Below, piece after piece: positions 43,477 to 45,008 of a DNA stretch of 45,008 nt. Made by a program: the position numbers and the translations under genes. Under the pieces are notes generated by a model. The model was not told where the DNA came from. It saw only the letters and a list, made by a program, of their open reading frames with translations, and searched no databases. The DNA is taken from assembly GCA_030057555.1 (NCBI GenBank), contig JASGUU010000024.1, forward strand, positions 1 to 45,008, given 5' to 3'. Origin of the DNA: Bacillota bacterium (GTDB lineage: Bacteria; Bacillota; Clostridia; Saccharofermentanales; Fastidiosipilaceae). Position 1 is the stretch's first letter. Every line of letters starts with the position of its first letter.

Positions 43477-43620
43477 CTAAGGCGTCAGAGGTACATTTCT
43501 CTTCCCTTTCCCCGTCATCTTCTCATATTGAGCTATCGCACTCTCTGCTTCCCGACGATCGACATAGACCACTGTCGAGCTGCAGCAATTCGGGTGTATC
43601 GGCGGCGCACTTAATGCAGG
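43477..43620 (-). pseudogene. 3' remnant of a phage minor head protein (SPP1 gp7-like)
   Basis: The frame ending at 43477 reads SAPPIHPNCCSSTVVYVD followed by a charged helix. PPxHPNCR is the hallmark at the end of SPP1 gp7/Mu F-type head morphogenesis proteins. The rest of the gene is absent; the right inverted repeat at 43633 interrupts it. Confidence 0.65.
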
Positions 43621-43633
43621 TGTAAGCAGGTGC
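43619..43633. repeat. Right inverted repeat flanking the phage remnant
   Basis: GGTGTAAGCAGGTGC matches the reverse complement of 42799-42813 with one difference. It is followed by TTAC, so GTAAGC/GCTTAC here is also a short palindrome on its own. Confidence 0.55.
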
Positions 43634-43675
43634 TTACTTGAGAGCGAGCAAGGAACTGCGAAACAGGAGAGAATC

Positions 43676-43840
43676 GACACAACTCCAAAAGTTGGCCATT
43701 CAACCCTCGAAATTGACAAAAAAGCGAGTTGTGGCAGAAAAAAGTGACACAACTCCAAAAGTTGGCCCATTCAACCCTCGAAGTTGACAAAAAAGCGAGT
43801 TGTGGCAGGAAAAAGTGACACAACTCCAAAAGTTGGCACA
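43676..43840. repeat. Tandem 70-71 bp hairpin repeats (family D)
   Basis: Copies begin at 43676 and 43746, with a third partial copy from 43817. In each full copy CACAACTC pairs with GAGTTGTG (for example 43678-43685 with 43726-43733). The two full copies are nearly identical. The sequence is unrelated to families A to C, but the layout is the same. Confidence 0.85.
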
Positions 43841-43990
43841 CCGTGTTGACTAGAGGTGCTGGAATCTCACTGCTATCCCCTCTGGACAGCAACCATTACC
43901 TGGAAAGAAAAAACTGGCAGTATGGCGTGGGAGTAACAGGCATGATCCAACTCAGTATTATGCGTTGACCTGGAATACAATCTGGTTTTT

Positions 43991-44036
43991 GAGTGCTTTC
44001 TAGTATTTTCGAGTGCGTTCTAGTACTTTCGAGTTG
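43991..44036. repeat. Tandem 20-bp repeats
   Basis: GAGTGCTTTCTAGTATTTTC (43991-44010) is followed directly by GAGTGCGTTCTAGTACTTTC (44011-44030), and a third copy begins with GAGT. The rest of 43841-44240 holds no gene that can be supported. Confidence 0.7.
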
Positions 44037-44243
44037 GCCAGTACATGGAACGGCCTTTGATTTCTAAAACACCTGTGTTTCAGTTGTTTGAGCCATTTCT
44101 ACCCGCTCATCAGGCAGTTTCAAGCAAATATCAAGTATTTTTGAGCAGGTCCACATTGAGCTCTCTTTCAGTGGCGTCCGGGCTGCGATCGCATCTGTTT
44201 CCAGTGCTGTGTTCAGCCGCCGGCTGAGGGATAAAAAGCTTTG

Positions 44244-44271
44244 CTTACAAATGCCTGCGATGCGCTACAAT
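44244..44271 (+). promoter_or_regulatory. Predicted promoter of the second TIM-barrel isomerase gene
   Basis: CTTACA (44244-44249) and TACAAT (44266-44271) are 16 bases apart; TTGCTT at 44241 with a 19-base spacer is an alternative -35. The gene starts about 50 bases further on, after GGAGG. Confidence 0.5.
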
Positions 44272-44323
44272 AAATCCATCGATCCGTCGCCCGGAGCGAC
44301 ATCTCACGATCTGGAGGTACCCC

Positions 44324-45008
44324 ATGAAACTGTCCGTATTCGCCGTGCTGCTGGCCGACCGTCCGCTGAAGGATGCCCTCGCCTATCTGGCTTCACTGGG
44401 TGTGCAGGCCGTTGAGCTTGGCACCGGTGGCTTCCCCGGGAAGGCCCATGTCAACCCCGCCGCCCTCCTCGAGAACCCGACAGAGCTCGAAACCCTGAAG
44501 CAGACCATCGCCGATTCCGGTCTCGAGATCGCCGCGCTCAGCTGCCACGGCAATGCCGTCCATCCGCAGAAGGAGATCGCGAAGGGCTTCCAGGACGACT
44601 TCGAAGCCACCGTCCGCCTGGCCGAAAAGCTCGGCATCAGCCGCGTCGTCACCTTCTCCGGCTGCCCCGGCGACTCGCCTGGCTCGCTCTACCCCAACTG
44701 GGTCACCTGCCCCTGGCCGGATGACTTCCTGACGATTCTCGACTACCAGTGGAACGAGGTTCTCTTCCCCTACTGGACGGAGCAGGTGAAGTTCGCCACC
44801 GATCATGGCGTCACGCGCATCGCCCTCGAGATGCACCCGGGCTTCTGCGTCTACAACCCCGAGACCATGCTCAAGCTCCGTAAAGAGGTCGGCCCGGTCG
44901 TCGGCGCCAACCTGGATCCGAGCCATCTCTTCTGGCAGGGCATCGACCCGGTCGCCGCCATCCGCGAGCTCGGCGATGCCATCCAGTTCTTCCATGCGAA
45001 GGACACCA
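44324..45008 (+). CDS. Sugar phosphate isomerase/epimerase, 3' end beyond the window
   Basis: At least 228 codons are open to the window edge. GGAGG lies about seven bases before the ATG. Barrel landmarks are LASLGVQAVELGTGGFPGK, GLEIAALSCHGNAVHP, LGISRVVTFSGCPGDSPGS, ITRIALEMHP-like VTRIALEMHPGFCVYN with a Glu metal ligand, GANLDPSHLFWQGIDP with Asp and His ligands, and QFFHAKD at the edge with another His. All metal-ligand positions of the xylose-isomerase-like family are present. The FSGCPGD block matches proteins often annotated next to dehydrogenases for cyclitol or sugar use. It is partial only because the window ends. Confidence 0.85.
   Translation, partial: MKLSVFAVLLADRPLKDALAYLASLGVQAVELGTGGFPGKAHVNPAALLENPTELETLKQTIADSGLEIAALSCHGNAVHPQKEIAKGFQDDFEATVRLAEKLGISRVVTFSGCPGDSPGSLYPNWVTCPWPDDFLTILDYQWNEVLFPYWTEQVKFATDHGVTRIALEMHPGFCVYNPETMLKLRKEVGPVVGANLDPSHLFWQGIDPVAAIRELGDAIQFFHAKDT

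Overview
The window looks like a GC-rich member of the Clostridia (Bacillota). The evidence is a clostridial-type purine operon (PurL fused to PurQ, divergent PurC), a SigI/RsgI pair, Gram-positive style lipoproteins and strong GGAGG ribosome binding sites. Most genes are GC-rich; decayed mobile DNA and some membrane or regulatory genes are more AT-rich. No rRNA, tRNA or CRISPR array was recognised.

Layout. 1-2200: hairpin and direct repeats, the tail of a broken ECF sigma factor coupled to an intact membrane protein, a decayed IS transposase and a small PepSY protein. 2333-11841: a tightly packed purine operon, purE-purF-purM-purND(fusion)-purLQ(fusion)-purC. Its PurF lacks the catalytic N-terminal cysteine. 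11842-13753: palindromic repeats, a hypothetical gene and a methyltransferase. 13750-14868: a URO-D family protein. 15528-19316 (minus): an anion transporter, a phosphoglycerate-mutase-like enzyme and a PhnD-like lipoprotein.

19417-25978 (minus): the most striking locus, five overlapping genes encoding three B12-type radical SAM proteins, a GH3-family acyl-adenylate/amide synthetase and a GNAT-like acyltransferase. They are bounded by a terminator and by an apparent leaderless promoter. This is a good candidate for an undescribed small-molecule or lipid pathway. 26014-26871: tandem palindromic repeats, a possible glycosidase remnant and a structured leader.

26930-32577: a TIM-barrel isomerase, proS and a secreted leucine-rich-repeat protein with four near-identical C-terminal repeats. 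32823-35495 (minus): sigI-rsgI-PepSY lipoprotein, with poly-Asp tracts in both exported products. 35713-37399: an ArsD-like protein with a cysteine-rich tail and a second URO-D family protein. 37842-42405: ABC transporter, predicted zinc peptidase and two-component system. 42799-43840: a prophage remnant between inverted repeats, followed by more hairpin repeats. 44324 to the end: a second TIM-barrel isomerase cut by the window edge.

All functional names come from reading motifs and recalled family similarity; no database search was run.
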